Source: Nocardioides sp. SR21
GTDB taxonomy: Bacteria; Actinomycetota; Actinomycetes; Propionibacteriales; Nocardioidaceae
Assembly (NCBI RefSeq): GCF_022761125.1
Contig: NZ_JAKWJR010000010.1
Coordinates: forward strand, 1 to 64,000
DNA length: 64,000 nt
Reading direction: 5' to 3'
Each line of letters starts with the position of its first letter. The first letter of the stretch is position 1. The position numbers and the translations under genes are program-made. The notes under the pieces are model-generated. The model saw only the letters and a list, made by a program, of their open reading frames with translations. It was not told the origin of the DNA and made no database searches. Positions 50,400-58,448 of this stretch are shown in pieces.

Positions 50400-50943
50400 C
50401 CTCGACGGTCACGTCGGTCGGGTTGGTGAGCGCGTCGAAGACGGCCGAGCGCTTCTGGGACTGCGCGACCAGCGCCTCGATCTCCTGCGGGCTCGCGTCC
50501 GCGTCGATCTTGAAGCTCACCTTGACGTCGTTGAAGCCGTTGCGGACGTCGCTGTCCGCCCCGAGGATGCCGCGGATGTCGTGGTTGCCCTCGACCGTCG
50601 CCTCGACCGAGCGCAGCTGGATGCCGCGGTTCTGCGCCACCGACGCGACGCCGGCGCTCAGGCAGCTCGACAGCCCGACGAGGAGGTACTCGATCGGCGT
50701 GATGCCGTTGTCCTCGGCGGCGAAGACCGCAGGGTGGTCGGCGTCGAAGACGTGCTCGGCCTTGTGGCTCTGCTCCTCACCGAGACCGAAGAACGGCTGC
50801 ACCTTGATCTGGGTGTGCACGCCGTTCTGCCACTGGGACGTCGCGCGCCACGTGAACTGCGCAGCCTCGGGGGCGCCCTTCAGCGCCTCGCGGGCGTCGA
50901 GCAGGGCCTGGACGTTGACGCCGTTGTCGCTCGTGACGGTCAT
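50392..50943 (-). CDS. OsmC-family protein
   Basis: The 183-residue protein has the OsmC fold: VFDADHPAVFAAEDNGITP, then IEYLLVGLSSCLSAGVAS with one of the redox cysteines, and VEATVEGNHDIRGILG. The second cysteine expected near the N-terminus of peroxidase-active members is not visible, so it may not be a peroxidase. ATG 50943 has a GAAGGGA site. The OsmC and flavoprotein genes overlap and form a pair, divergent from metX. Confidence 0.88.
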   Translation of the reverse strand: MTVTSDNGVNVQALLDAREALKGAPEAAQFTWRATSQWQNGVHTQIKVQPFFGLGEEQSHKAEHVFDADHPAVFAAEDNGITPIEYLLVGLSSCLSAGVASVAQNRGIQLRSVEATVEGNHDIRGILGADSDVRNGFNDVKVSFKIDADASPQEIEALVAQSQKRSAVFDALTNPTDVTVEVV

Positions 50944-51025
50944 GTCTGCTGTTCCCTTCACCGTTAATTGAGATGGTCGATTGGAATAGTAGACATTGAG
51001 TGGCTGCGCTGCCTAGCATCCGTCC

Positions 51026-52225
51026 ATGGGTGCTACGACGACGCGCGCCGTCGGCTCGGTCGGAACGGTCCGCACCCAGTACGTCGAGCTCCCCGACCCG
51101 GTGCCGCTCGACTGCGGCCGCAGCCTCGACCAGGTCCGCATCGCCTACGAGACGTACGGCGAGCTGTCGCCCGCGCGCGACAACGTGATCCTGGTCTGCC
51201 ACGCGCTCAGCGGCGACGCCCACGCCGCGGGTGTCGGGGAGGCCGCGACCGGGACGCGCGACGGCTTCGGCGCCGAGGACCGCGACGGGGCGGCCAGCGC
51301 GGCCCTGGGCTGGTGGGACGGGATGATCGGTCCCGGCAAGGCCTTCGACACCGACGAGTACTTCGTGGTCTCGACCAACCTGCTCGGTGGCTGCCGCGGC
51401 ACCACCGGGCCGTCGTCGATCGACCCCGCCACCGGCACGCCGTACGGCTCGGGCTTCCCGGTCATCACCGTCGCCGACATGGTGCGCACCGAGCGCGCCT
51501 TCCTCGACGTGCTCGGCATCGACCGGCTGGCCGCGGTCGCCGGCGGGTCGCTGGGTGGGATGCAGGCGCTCGAGTGGGCGGTCAGCCGGCCCGACCAGGT
51601 CGACGCGATCGTCGTCATCGCCAGCACCCACGCGCTCCATCCGCAGGGCGTCGCGTGGAACGCGATCGCGCGCGAGGCGATCCGGGCCGACCCGGACTGG
51701 CAGGGCGGCGACTACCACGGCACCGGGCGGAAGCCCGATGCCGGCATGGGCGTCGCGCGCATGGTCGGGCACATCACCTACCTCTCCGCGCCCGCGCTCG
51801 AGGAGAAGTTCCACCGCCGGCTGCAGTTCGCCGACGACATCCGCTTCACGATCACCGAGCCGGAGTTCGAGGTCGAGAACTACCTGCGGCACCAGGCCGA
51901 CTCGTTCGTGAAGCGCTTCGACGCGAACACCTACCTCTACACGTCGCGCGCCCTCAGTTACTTCGACCTGGCCCGCCAGTACGGCGGCGGCTCGCTCCAG
52001 CAGGCGCTCGCCGGGGTCGGCGCGCGGACCCTGCTCATCGCGTTCAGCTCCGACTGGCTGTACCCACCCGTCGCGTCCCAGGAGATCCACGATTCCCTGC
52101 AGGCACTGGGCAAACCCGTCGAGCTGCACGTGATCGACGCGCCGTACGGGCACGACTGCTTCCTGCTGGAGGAAGCCCGGCAGACGCCGCTGATCCGCGA
52201 GTTCCTGGCAGGAGACGGCTCATGA
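51026..52225 (+). CDS. metX: Homoserine O-acetyltransferase
   Basis: The 399-residue alpha/beta hydrolase acetylates homoserine, the first committed step of methionine synthesis. Nucleophile Ser in VAGGSLGGMQALEW, Asp in AFSSDWLYPP and His in PYGHDCFL form the triad; ILVCHALSGDAHA and LLGGCRGTTGPSS are MetX marks. ATG 51026 lies six bases after TAGCAT (51014-51019), a leaderless arrangement. The next gene overlaps it (ATGA) and uses its product. Confidence 0.95.
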   Translation: MGATTTRAVGSVGTVRTQYVELPDPVPLDCGRSLDQVRIAYETYGELSPARDNVILVCHALSGDAHAAGVGEAATGTRDGFGAEDRDGAASAALGWWDGMIGPGKAFDTDEYFVVSTNLLGGCRGTTGPSSIDPATGTPYGSGFPVITVADMVRTERAFLDVLGIDRLAAVAGGSLGGMQALEWAVSRPDQVDAIVVIASTHALHPQGVAWNAIAREAIRADPDWQGGDYHGTGRKPDAGMGVARMVGHITYLSAPALEEKFHRRLQFADDIRFTITEPEFEVENYLRHQADSFVKRFDANTYLYTSRALSYFDLARQYGGGSLQQALAGVGARTLLIAFSSDWLYPPVASQEIHDSLQALGKPVELHVIDAPYGHDCFLLEEARQTPLIREFLAGDGS

Positions 52226-53529
52226 GCGAGGCGCGGGTCGAGGACGACCACGACTTCGGGTTCGAGACCCGGCAGCTGCACGCCGGCCAGCGCCCGGACC
52301 CGAACACGGGCGCCCGGGCGGTGCCGATCTTCCAGACGACCAGCTACGTGTTCGAGGACCCGGAGTCGGCCGCGGCGTACTTCAACCTGCAGGAGTACGG
52401 CAACACCTACTCCAGGATCATGAACCCGACGGTCGCGGTGTTCGAGGAGCGGGTGGCCAACCTCGAGGGCGGCGCCGGCGGGGTCGCGTTCGCCAGCGGC
52501 ATCGGGGCCCAGGCCGCCGCGCTGTTCACGCTGCTGGAGCCCGGCGACCACCTCGTCTCGTCCCAGGCGCTGTACGGCGGAACGGTGAACCAGCTCAAGC
52601 ACCTGCTGCGCAAGATGAGCGTCGAGCTCACCTGGGTCGACCCCGACGACCTCGACGCGTGGCGGGCGGCCGTGCGGCCGACGACGAAGGCGTTCTTCGC
52701 CGAGACGATCGGCAACCCGGCCGGCAACGTGCTCGACATCGAGGCCGTCGCCGCGATCGCGCACGAGCACGACCTGCCGCTCATCGTCGACAACACCTTC
52801 GCGACGCCGTACCTCTGCCGGCCGATCGAGTGGGGCGCCGACATCGTGGTCCACTCCGCGACCAAGTTCCTCGGCGGCCACGGCACCAGCATCGGCGGGG
52901 TCGTCGTCGAGGCCGGCACGTTCGACTGGTCGAACGGCCGCTTCCCCGTGATCGCGGACCCGTCGCCGGCGTACCACGGGCTCAAGTTCCACGAGACGTT
53001 CGGGACCTACGGCTACCTGATGAAGCTGCGCGCCGAGACCCTGCGCGACCTCGGGGCGGCGCTGTCGCCGTTCAACGCGTTCCTGTTCCTGCAGGGGCTG
53101 GAGACGCTGTCGCTGCGGATGGAGCGCCACGTCACGAACGCGCTCGCGGTGGCGTCGTACCTGGAGTCGCACGAGCTCGTGTCGAAGGTGACGTACGCCG
53201 GCCTGCCGAGCAGCAGCTACCGCCCCCTCGTCGAGAAGTACCTGCCTCTCGGGGCAGGTGCGGTCTTCTCGTTCGACTGCGCCGGCGGCCGCGACGCGGG
53301 CACCGGGCTGATCACCGGGCTGACCCTCTGGTCGCACCTCGCCAACATCGGCGACGCGAAGAGCCTGGTCATCCATCCCGCGAGCACCACGCACCGGCAG
53401 CTCAGCGACGCCGAGCTCGCCGCCGCCGGCGTCGGGCCCGGGACGGTGCGGCTCTCGGTCGGCACCGAGTCCGTCGACGACCTGGTCTGGGACCTCGACC
53501 AGGCGCTGCGGAAGGTGGCCTCGGCATGA
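52222..53529 (+). CDS. metY: O-acetylhomoserine sulfhydrylase (aminocarboxypropyltransferase)
   Basis: The 435-residue PLP enzyme joins O-acetylhomoserine with sulfide to make homocysteine. It has the Cys/Met PP-family signature TRQLHAGQRPDPNTGARA at the start, ASGIGAQAAALFTLLEPGDH, DNTFATPYLCRP and the Schiff-base lysine in HSATKFLGGHG. It follows metX with an ATGA overlap, so the pair makes methionine precursors by direct sulfhydrylation. A CoA-binding protein gene overlaps its end. Confidence 0.95.
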   Translation: MSEARVEDDHDFGFETRQLHAGQRPDPNTGARAVPIFQTTSYVFEDPESAAAYFNLQEYGNTYSRIMNPTVAVFEERVANLEGGAGGVAFASGIGAQAAALFTLLEPGDHLVSSQALYGGTVNQLKHLLRKMSVELTWVDPDDLDAWRAAVRPTTKAFFAETIGNPAGNVLDIEAVAAIAHEHDLPLIVDNTFATPYLCRPIEWGADIVVHSATKFLGGHGTSIGGVVVEAGTFDWSNGRFPVIADPSPAYHGLKFHETFGTYGYLMKLRAETLRDLGAALSPFNAFLFLQGLETLSLRMERHVTNALAVASYLESHELVSKVTYAGLPSSSYRPLVEKYLPLGAGAVFSFDCAGGRDAGTGLITGLTLWSHLANIGDAKSLVIHPASTTHRQLSDAELAAAGVGPGTVRLSVGTESVDDLVWDLDQALRKVASA

Positions 53530-54008
53530 GCGACCTCGGCCGCTACCAGGACCCGACGACGATCCAGCGCGTGCTGAACGGCGCGCGGACGATCGCGGTC
53601 GTCGGGCTGTCGAGCAACGAGCTGCGCGCGAGCTACTTCGTCGGGTACTACCTCCTGCGCCACGGCTACCGGGTGATCCCGGTGAACCCCCGCGAGACCG
53701 AGATCCTGGGCGAGCCGTCGTACGCGACCCTGGGCGACGTCCCGGTGCCGGTCGACGTCGTCAACGTCTTCCGCGCCCCGGACGCCCTGCCGGCGATCGC
53801 GGAGGAGACCGTCGCGATCGGTGCCGGCGCGCTGTGGTGCCAGTTCGGCGTGGTCAACGACGAGGGCAACCGGATCGCGGAGGACGGCGGCGTCTCCCTG
53901 GTCGTCGACCGCTGCATCAAGATCGAGCACGCCCGCTACGTGGGCCGGATGCACTGGCTGGGCTTCAACACCCAGCGGATCACGTCGGTGCGGACCGGGC
54001 TCCAGTAG
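53526..54008 (+). CDS. CoA-binding domain protein (YccU-like)
   Basis: The 160-residue protein is a single Rossmann CoA-binding domain: ARTIAVVGLSSNELRASYFV, YRVIPVNPRETEILGEPSY, and C-terminal VDRCIKIEHARYVGRMHWLG. Such stand-alone domains bind CoA; their role is not known. The ATG overlaps the metY stop, so it is translated with the methionine genes. Adjacent catabolic genes on the other strand end 38 bp downstream. Confidence 0.9.
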   Translation: MSDLGRYQDPTTIQRVLNGARTIAVVGLSSNELRASYFVGYYLLRHGYRVIPVNPRETEILGEPSYATLGDVPVPVDVVNVFRAPDALPAIAEETVAIGAGALWCQFGVVNDEGNRIAEDGGVSLVVDRCIKIEHARYVGRMHWLGFNTQRITSVRTGLQ

Positions 54009-54045
54009 GCAGGCCGACGGAGGCGCCGAGCGCCTCCGCCAGGAG

Positions 54046-54423
54046 TCAGCGCTTGGCCTTGGCGATCGTCTCCTCGACGATCTGGTTGACCCGCGAGCCG
54101 CTCGGCCAGCCGGCGTAGTGGCAGAGCAGGATCACGATCTCGCGCAGCTGCTGCTCGTCGAGCTCGCCGGCGGCGTACGCCGCGGGGATCTGGATCGTCA
54201 GCACGTCGTGGTGGTTGCCCCCGACGAGCAGCCCGATCAGCAGCAGCCGGCGGTCGCGGTCGGTGAGGCCCGGCCGGTTCCAGATGTCGGCGAACAGGTG
54301 GTCGGCGGTGTAGCGGAAGAAGTCGCCGGTCCCGTCGGTCATCTCGAAGCCGTAGACCTGCTCCATCCGCTCCAGGCCCTTGCGGCGGGCCTCCGGAAGA
54401 TCGTCGAACTTACCCAAGGCCAA
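54046..54423 (-). CDS. Carboxymuconolactone decarboxylase (CMD) family protein
   Basis: The 125-residue protein is full length for a CMD/AhpD-like fold: RRLLLIGLLVGGNHHDVLTI, with GELDEQQLREIVILLCHYAGW. The CxxC pair of AhpD is absent; the residues here are His-rich, as in true CMDs. The start is TTG 54423 or 54417 with a GGAGGGG site. It overlaps the dehydrogenase gene upstream and is last in the cyp51 catabolic cluster; a CMD gene ends the comparable M. tuberculosis group (Rv0771). Confidence 0.87.
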   Translation of the reverse strand: MALGKFDDLPEARRKGLERMEQVYGFEMTDGTGDFFRYTADHLFADIWNRPGLTDRDRRLLLIGLLVGGNHHDVLTIQIPAAYAAGELDEQQLREIVILLCHYAGWPSGSRVNQIVEETIAKAKR

Positions 54424-55255
54424 GCCCCTCCCTCAGACGCTCGAGCGACAGTCGCGCGAGCGGGACGTCCACACCCTGCTGGTCCGCGAGCTCGATCGCG
54501 AACGTCAGGTCCTTCTTGCCGAGCGCCCAGACGTGCTCGTACACGCCCATCCAGAAGTCACCCTCCTGGATCGGGCCGGCGGTGTCGCGCAGCATGATCG
54601 CGCCGGGGCCGCCGGTGACCTGGTCGGTGTGCCGGACCACCTTGCCGAGCTCGGCCACGTCGAGGCCCGACGCCTCGGCCAGCCGCTGCGCCTCGGTCGC
54701 GGCGGTGAACGCCACGAAGTGCATGAGGTTGCGGGCGAGCTTGAACTTCGTGCCCGCGCCGATCGGTCCCGCGTGGGTGATCAGCGACCCCGTCGCCTCG
54801 AGCGCGGGACGGGCCGCCTCGAACGCCTCGTCGCTGCCGCCCACCATGATCGCCAGCGTGCCGTCGGCCGCGCCCATCGCGCCGCCGCTGACCGGGGCGT
54901 CGACGACCTTGACCCCGTGCCGCGCCGCGGTGTCCGCCAGCTGCGCCGGCGTGCTCGGGGCGACCGTCGAGTGGATGACGACGGTCTGCCCGTCACCGGC
55001 GACACCGAGGATCTCACCGAGCACCTCGCGCACCTGGTCGTCGTCGCGCACCATCACGCAGACGACGTCGGAGCGCGCGGCCATCGCCGCGATGCTGGCC
55101 GCACCGCGGGCGCCGGCCCCCTCCAGCTCGGCGACCGGCTCGGGCATCACGTCGTACACCCACAGGTCGATGCCGTCGGCGGCCGCGAGCCGCAGCGCCA
55201 TCGGCTTCCCGATGTTGCCCAGGCCGATGAACCCGACCCTGGTCACGTCGGTCAT
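54410..55255 (-). CDS. 3-hydroxyisobutyrate dehydrogenase-family NAD(P) oxidoreductase
   Basis: The 281-residue protein has VGFIGLGNIGKPMALRL at the N-terminus, DAPVSGGAMGAADGTLAIM near residue 120 and the catalytic lysine in GAGTKFKLARNLM. These are marks of beta-hydroxyacid dehydrogenases. ATG 55255 overlaps the SDR gene stop (ATGA). The gene order SDR, HIBADH, CMD is the same as M. tuberculosis Rv0769-Rv0771, so the substrate probably belongs to a conserved but unassigned pathway. Confidence 0.92.
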   Translation of the reverse strand: MTDVTRVGFIGLGNIGKPMALRLAAADGIDLWVYDVMPEPVAELEGAGARGAASIAAMAARSDVVCVMVRDDDQVREVLGEILGVAGDGQTVVIHSTVAPSTPAQLADTAARHGVKVVDAPVSGGAMGAADGTLAIMVGGSDEAFEAARPALEATGSLITHAGPIGAGTKFKLARNLMHFVAFTAATEAQRLAEASGLDVAELGKVVRHTDQVTGGPGAIMLRDTAGPIQEGDFWMGVYEHVWALGKKDLTFAIELADQQGVDVPLARLSLERLREGLGLG

Positions 55256-55983
55256 GGGCGGAACGTCTGTCCGCCGTCGACCGCGATGATCTGCCCGGTG
55301 ACCCACGAGGACTCGTCGGAGAGCAGGAACAGGCAGGCGCCGACCATGTCCTCGGGCTGGCCCATCCGCTTCAGCGCGAGGCCCTTCACCAGCTCCTTGG
55401 CGGCGTCGCCGGCCTGGGTGCGGGTGGCCGCGGTGTCCGTCGGGCCGGGCGCGATCGCGTTGACGCGGATCTTCAGGCCGCCGAGCTCGTGGGCGAGCTG
55501 CTGGGTCAGGCCGTTCACCCCGACCTTGGCCAGGCCGTAGAAGCCGGAGTAGAGGTACGCCGCCGTGCTCGACTGGTTGACGATCGAGCCGCCGCCGCGC
55601 TTCTGGATCTCGGGGTAGACCGCGCGGGTCATCACGAGCGCGCCGTCCATGTTCACCGACATGAACTTCCGGTAGTAGTCCCAGTCCACGCTGATCAGCA
55701 GGTCGAACGCCATGTCGCCGTAGATCGCGGCGTTGTTGACGAGACCGTCGATGCCGCCGAACCGCTCGACCGTCGCGGCCACCAGCGCCGCTGCGTCCTC
55801 GTGCCGGGACACGTCGGTGCGCACGAACAGTCCGCCGATGTCGGCCGCGACCTTCTCCCCGGCCTCGACGTTGAGGTCGGCCACCACGACCGACGCACCC
55901 TCGGCCGCGAGCGCTCGCGCGTACGCCTCGCCGATCCCCTGCGCCGCGCCCGTGACGACGACGACCTTGTCCTTGAAACGCAT
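55252..55983 (-). CDS. Short-chain dehydrogenase/reductase
   Basis: The 243-residue SDR has TGAAQGIGEAY at the cofactor site, VVADLNVE, NNAA, catalytic Ser in NQSSTAAY and Tyr-Lys in FYGLAKVG. ATG 55983 has a GAGAGAG site. It is separated from the aldehyde dehydrogenase gene by a perfect inverted repeat (56016-56074), so it may start a separate transcript; the two downstream genes overlap it in sequence. Confidence 0.92.
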   Translation of the reverse strand: MRFKDKVVVVTGAAQGIGEAYARALAAEGASVVVADLNVEAGEKVAADIGGLFVRTDVSRHEDAAALVAATVERFGGIDGLVNNAAIYGDMAFDLLISVDWDYYRKFMSVNMDGALVMTRAVYPEIQKRGGGSIVNQSSTAAYLYSGFYGLAKVGVNGLTQQLAHELGGLKIRVNAIAPGPTDTAATRTQAGDAAKELVKGLALKRMGQPEDMVGACLFLLSDESSWVTGQIIAVDGGQTFRP

Positions 55984-56015
55984 GCTCGATCTCTCTCTCG
56001 TGTGAGTCGGTGGGG

Positions 56016-56074
56016 TAGTCCCTGACGTTTCCGGGGTTGATCCGGCTGAACGACCCCGGAAACGTCAGGGACTA
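56016..56074. repeat. Perfect inverted repeat, 22-bp arms
   Basis: Arms 56016-56037 and 56053-56074 are exactly complementary with a 15-bp loop; the left begins TAGTCCCTGACGTTTCC. It lies between the ALDH stop and the SDR start. The stem is strong enough to end transcription; the perfect symmetry is also what a small mobile repeat would show. Confidence 0.92.
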
Positions 56075-56079
56075 TCCGT

Positions 56080-57531
56080 TCAGGCGGGCTCGGCCACCGT
56101 CTTGGTCTCGAGGTACTCCTCGAAGCCCGCAACACCCATCTCCCGGCCGATGCCGGACTGCTTGTAGCCGCCGAACGGCGCGTCCGGGCTGAACCAGACG
56201 CCGCCGTTGACGGCGATCGTGCCGGTGCGGATCCGGGCGGCCACGGACTTGGCACGCTCCAGGTCGCCGGACTCGACCGACCCCGAGAGGCCGTACGCCG
56301 AGTCGTTGGCGATCCGCACCGCGTCGTCGTCACCGTCGTGCGGGATGACGACGAGCACGGGGCCGAAGATCTCCTCCCGCGCGAGCCGGCTGGAGTTGTC
56401 GAGGCCGGCGATCACGGTCGGCTGGATCCAGAAGCCGGCCTGGTCGATCACGTGGCCGCCGGTGGCGAACGTGCCGCCCTCCTCCTCGGCGAGCCTCAGG
56501 TACGCCTCGACGCGGTCGCGCTGGACGGCCGAGATCACCGGGCCGCAGATCGCGCCCGGGTCGGCCGGGTCCTTGGCGCCGATCGACTCCATCGTCGCGG
56601 CGGCGACCTGCACGGCCTCGTCGTACTTCTCGCGAGGTACGACGAGCCGGGTGGTGATCGCGCAGCCCTGGCCCGCGTGGATGCAGGCCGTGAACGCCGT
56701 CGCCCCAGCAGCAGAGCCGATGTCGGCGTCGTCGAGCACGATCGCGGCGGACTTGCCGCCGAGCTCGAGGAACACCTTCTTCAGCGTCGGCGCGGCGGCG
56801 GCCATGATCGCCTTGCCCACCTGGGTCGAGCCGGTGAACGACACCATGTCCACCCGCGGGTCGGTGGTCAGCATCGCCGCGACCTCGTTCGACCGCGGCG
56901 TCACGACGTTGAAGACACCGGCCGGGATGTCGGTGTGCTCGGCGACCAGGCGCCCGAGCTCGGCCGCCACCCACGGGGTGTCCGGCGCGGGCTTGAGCAC
57001 GACCGTGCAACCGGCCGCCAGCGCCGGGCCGACCTTCGCGAGGTTGATCTGGGTCGGCACGTTCCACGGCGAGATCGCCGCGACGACGCCGACCGGCTCG
57101 CGACGCACGGTGCGGCGCGACGGGATGCCCATCGGCTTCGCGACGCCCAAGTCGGTCTCGAACTCGTAGGACTCCAGCAGGTCCGTGACCCACTTCAGCC
57201 CCTCGACGGGTACGTCGAAGCCGGCCGCACCCATCATGAAGCCGGGCATCCCGACCTCGGCCGTCGTCAGCTCCTTGAAGGACTCGCCGTTGTCGAGGAG
57301 CGCGGCGTGCAGCTGGCGCAGGCAGCGCAGCCGCAGCTCGGTGTTCGTCGACCAGTCGGTCTCGTCGAAGGCGCGGCGGGCTGCAGCGATCGCCCCCTCG
57401 ACGTCCGCTGCGGTGCCGTCGGGCGCCACGCCGATCTCCTCGCCCGTGGCCGGGTTGAGGATCGGGTACGTCGCCGCAGCACCGACGAGCTTGCCGTCGA
57501 TCAGCTGCTGGGCCGGAGGCGGCAGCGTCAT
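56080..57531 (-). CDS. Aldehyde dehydrogenase
   Basis: The 483-residue enzyme has the NAD(P)-dependent ALDH set: ISPWNVPTQINLAKVGPAL, KPAPDTPWVAAELG, VSFTGSTQVGKAI, the general base Glu in FLELGGKSAAIV, catalytic Cys in HAGQGCAITTRL and EEIFGPVLVVI. It oxidises an aldehyde to the acid. ATG 57531 overlaps the NTF2-like gene stop (ATGA). Its position matches aldA (Rv0768) near M. tuberculosis cyp51. Confidence 0.94.
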   Translation of the reverse strand: MTLPPPAQQLIDGKLVGAAATYPILNPATGEEIGVAPDGTAADVEGAIAAARRAFDETDWSTNTELRLRCLRQLHAALLDNGESFKELTTAEVGMPGFMMGAAGFDVPVEGLKWVTDLLESYEFETDLGVAKPMGIPSRRTVRREPVGVVAAISPWNVPTQINLAKVGPALAAGCTVVLKPAPDTPWVAAELGRLVAEHTDIPAGVFNVVTPRSNEVAAMLTTDPRVDMVSFTGSTQVGKAIMAAAAPTLKKVFLELGGKSAAIVLDDADIGSAAGATAFTACIHAGQGCAITTRLVVPREKYDEAVQVAAATMESIGAKDPADPGAICGPVISAVQRDRVEAYLRLAEEEGGTFATGGHVIDQAGFWIQPTVIAGLDNSSRLAREEIFGPVLVVIPHDGDDDAVRIANDSAYGLSGSVESGDLERAKSVAARIRTGTIAVNGGVWFSPDAPFGGYKQSGIGREMGVAGFEEYLETKTVAEPA

Positions 57532-58133
57532 TGCGGCTTCTCCTGCGTGACGAACTCCCCGGCCTCGACCGGCGGCGGCCACACCGTCGACGGGAGGTCC
57601 TCGGGCCGGTAGTGACCGGGCACCTCAAGACCGAAGACCTGCAGCCGCTTCATCAGCGTGTCCGGCGCCTTGCCCGACTTCACGACCCGGCCCATCGTGT
57701 GCGCCATCGCGCCGAAGTCGAACCAGTCGCGCTGCCACGAGAACTTCAGCTCCCCGTCGGGCTGCCGGGCGACGCCGAACCAGCTGCCGCCCAGGCCCGG
57801 GATCTCGAACTCCTTGCCGGTCGCGTCGTCGGTGATCCCCGCCCGCTGCTTCCAGAAGCCCACGATCATCGCGTTCTTCTCGTCGATCACCGTGGCCTGG
57901 TAGTCGTAGTGCCAGCCGTCGAAGCCGTCCATCTCGATGCCGATCGCCCAGTCACGGATCTGGTCGCGCCCGACCGCCATGAAGTGCTCGTCCGGCGTGA
58001 GCATCCAGCCGTACGTCGCGTCCTCGGCGTACCACTCCGCCATGACGCGCCAGTCGCCCGACTCCTCGGCCTTGCGGTTGATGTCGAGCCAGGTCTCCCA
58101 GAACCCCTCGATCTCTGCGCGGGTGAGACTCAC
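57528..58133 (-). CDS. NTF2/SnoaL-like protein
   Basis: The 201-residue protein has a cone-like NTF2 fold: EIEGFWETWLDINRKAEESG, WYAEDATYGWMLTPDEHFM, VGRDQIRDWAIG. Members include ketosteroid isomerase-like enzymes and small-molecule binders; the catalytic residues for isomerase activity cannot be assigned. GTG 58133 has a near-ideal GAGGAGG site and overlaps the ferredoxin stop. A second member at 62488 shares the REQIRDWI/RDQIRDWA motif. Related genes flank cyp51 in M. tuberculosis (Rv0760c). Confidence 0.85.
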   Translation of the reverse strand: MSLTRAEIEGFWETWLDINRKAEESGDWRVMAEWYAEDATYGWMLTPDEHFMAVGRDQIRDWAIGIEMDGFDGWHYDYQATVIDEKNAMIVGFWKQRAGITDDATGKEFEIPGLGGSWFGVARQPDGELKFSWQRDWFDFGAMAHTMGRVVKSGKAPDTLMKRLQVFGLEVPGHYRPEDLPSTVWPPPVEAGEFVTQEKPQ

Positions 58134-58336
58134 TGTTCCTCCTCGATGGAAAGCGCCATGGCTGGGCAGTACTTCACGGCCGACTGCACGTCGGACCGCA
58201 GTGACTCGTCGGGGTGCTCCTGAAGCACCGTCACCAGGTCGGTGGTGTCGTCGAAGCCGAAGACGTCGGGGGCCTCGCCCTGGCACATCTGGTGCCCCTG
58301 GCAGAGCCCGAGGTCGGCGACGACGAGGTAGCTCAT
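58130..58336 (-). CDS. 3Fe-4S ferredoxin, CYP51 redox partner
   Basis: The 68-residue ferredoxin has CQGHQMC near residue 12 and CP in VKYCPAMAL near the end: Cys-x2-His-x2-Cys plus Cys-Pro, the 3Fe-4S type in which His replaces the second Cys. These feed electrons to P450s. ATG 58336 has a GGAG site. It is about 110 bp downstream of the cyp51 gene, with a repeat between; M. tuberculosis has the same pair, Rv0764c-Rv0763c. Confidence 0.94.
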   Translation of the reverse strand: MSYLVVADLGLCQGHQMCQGEAPDVFGFDDTTDLVTVLQEHPDESLRSDVQSAVKYCPAMALSIEEEQ

Positions 58337-58354
58337 CGCACCGCTCCGCCGTGC

Positions 58355-58445
58355 GTCGAGCTTGTCGAGACCCCCGCACCCGAGGCGGGCGCGTCACGCT
58401 CGGGGGTCTCGACGACGCTCGCCAGCGCTCGCTGCTCGACCAACG
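58355..58445. repeat. Single copy of the array-type inverted repeat
   Basis: GTCGAGCTTGTCGAGACCCC at 58355 and GGGGTCTCGACGACGCTCGC from 58402 into the GCTCGCTGCTCGAC end are the two arms of the 12.2-13.4 kb repeat, in reverse order. It lies between the cyp51 stop and the ferredoxin start. It could be a terminator-like hairpin or a mobile repeat within the operon. Confidence 0.85.
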
Positions 58446-58448
58446 TGC

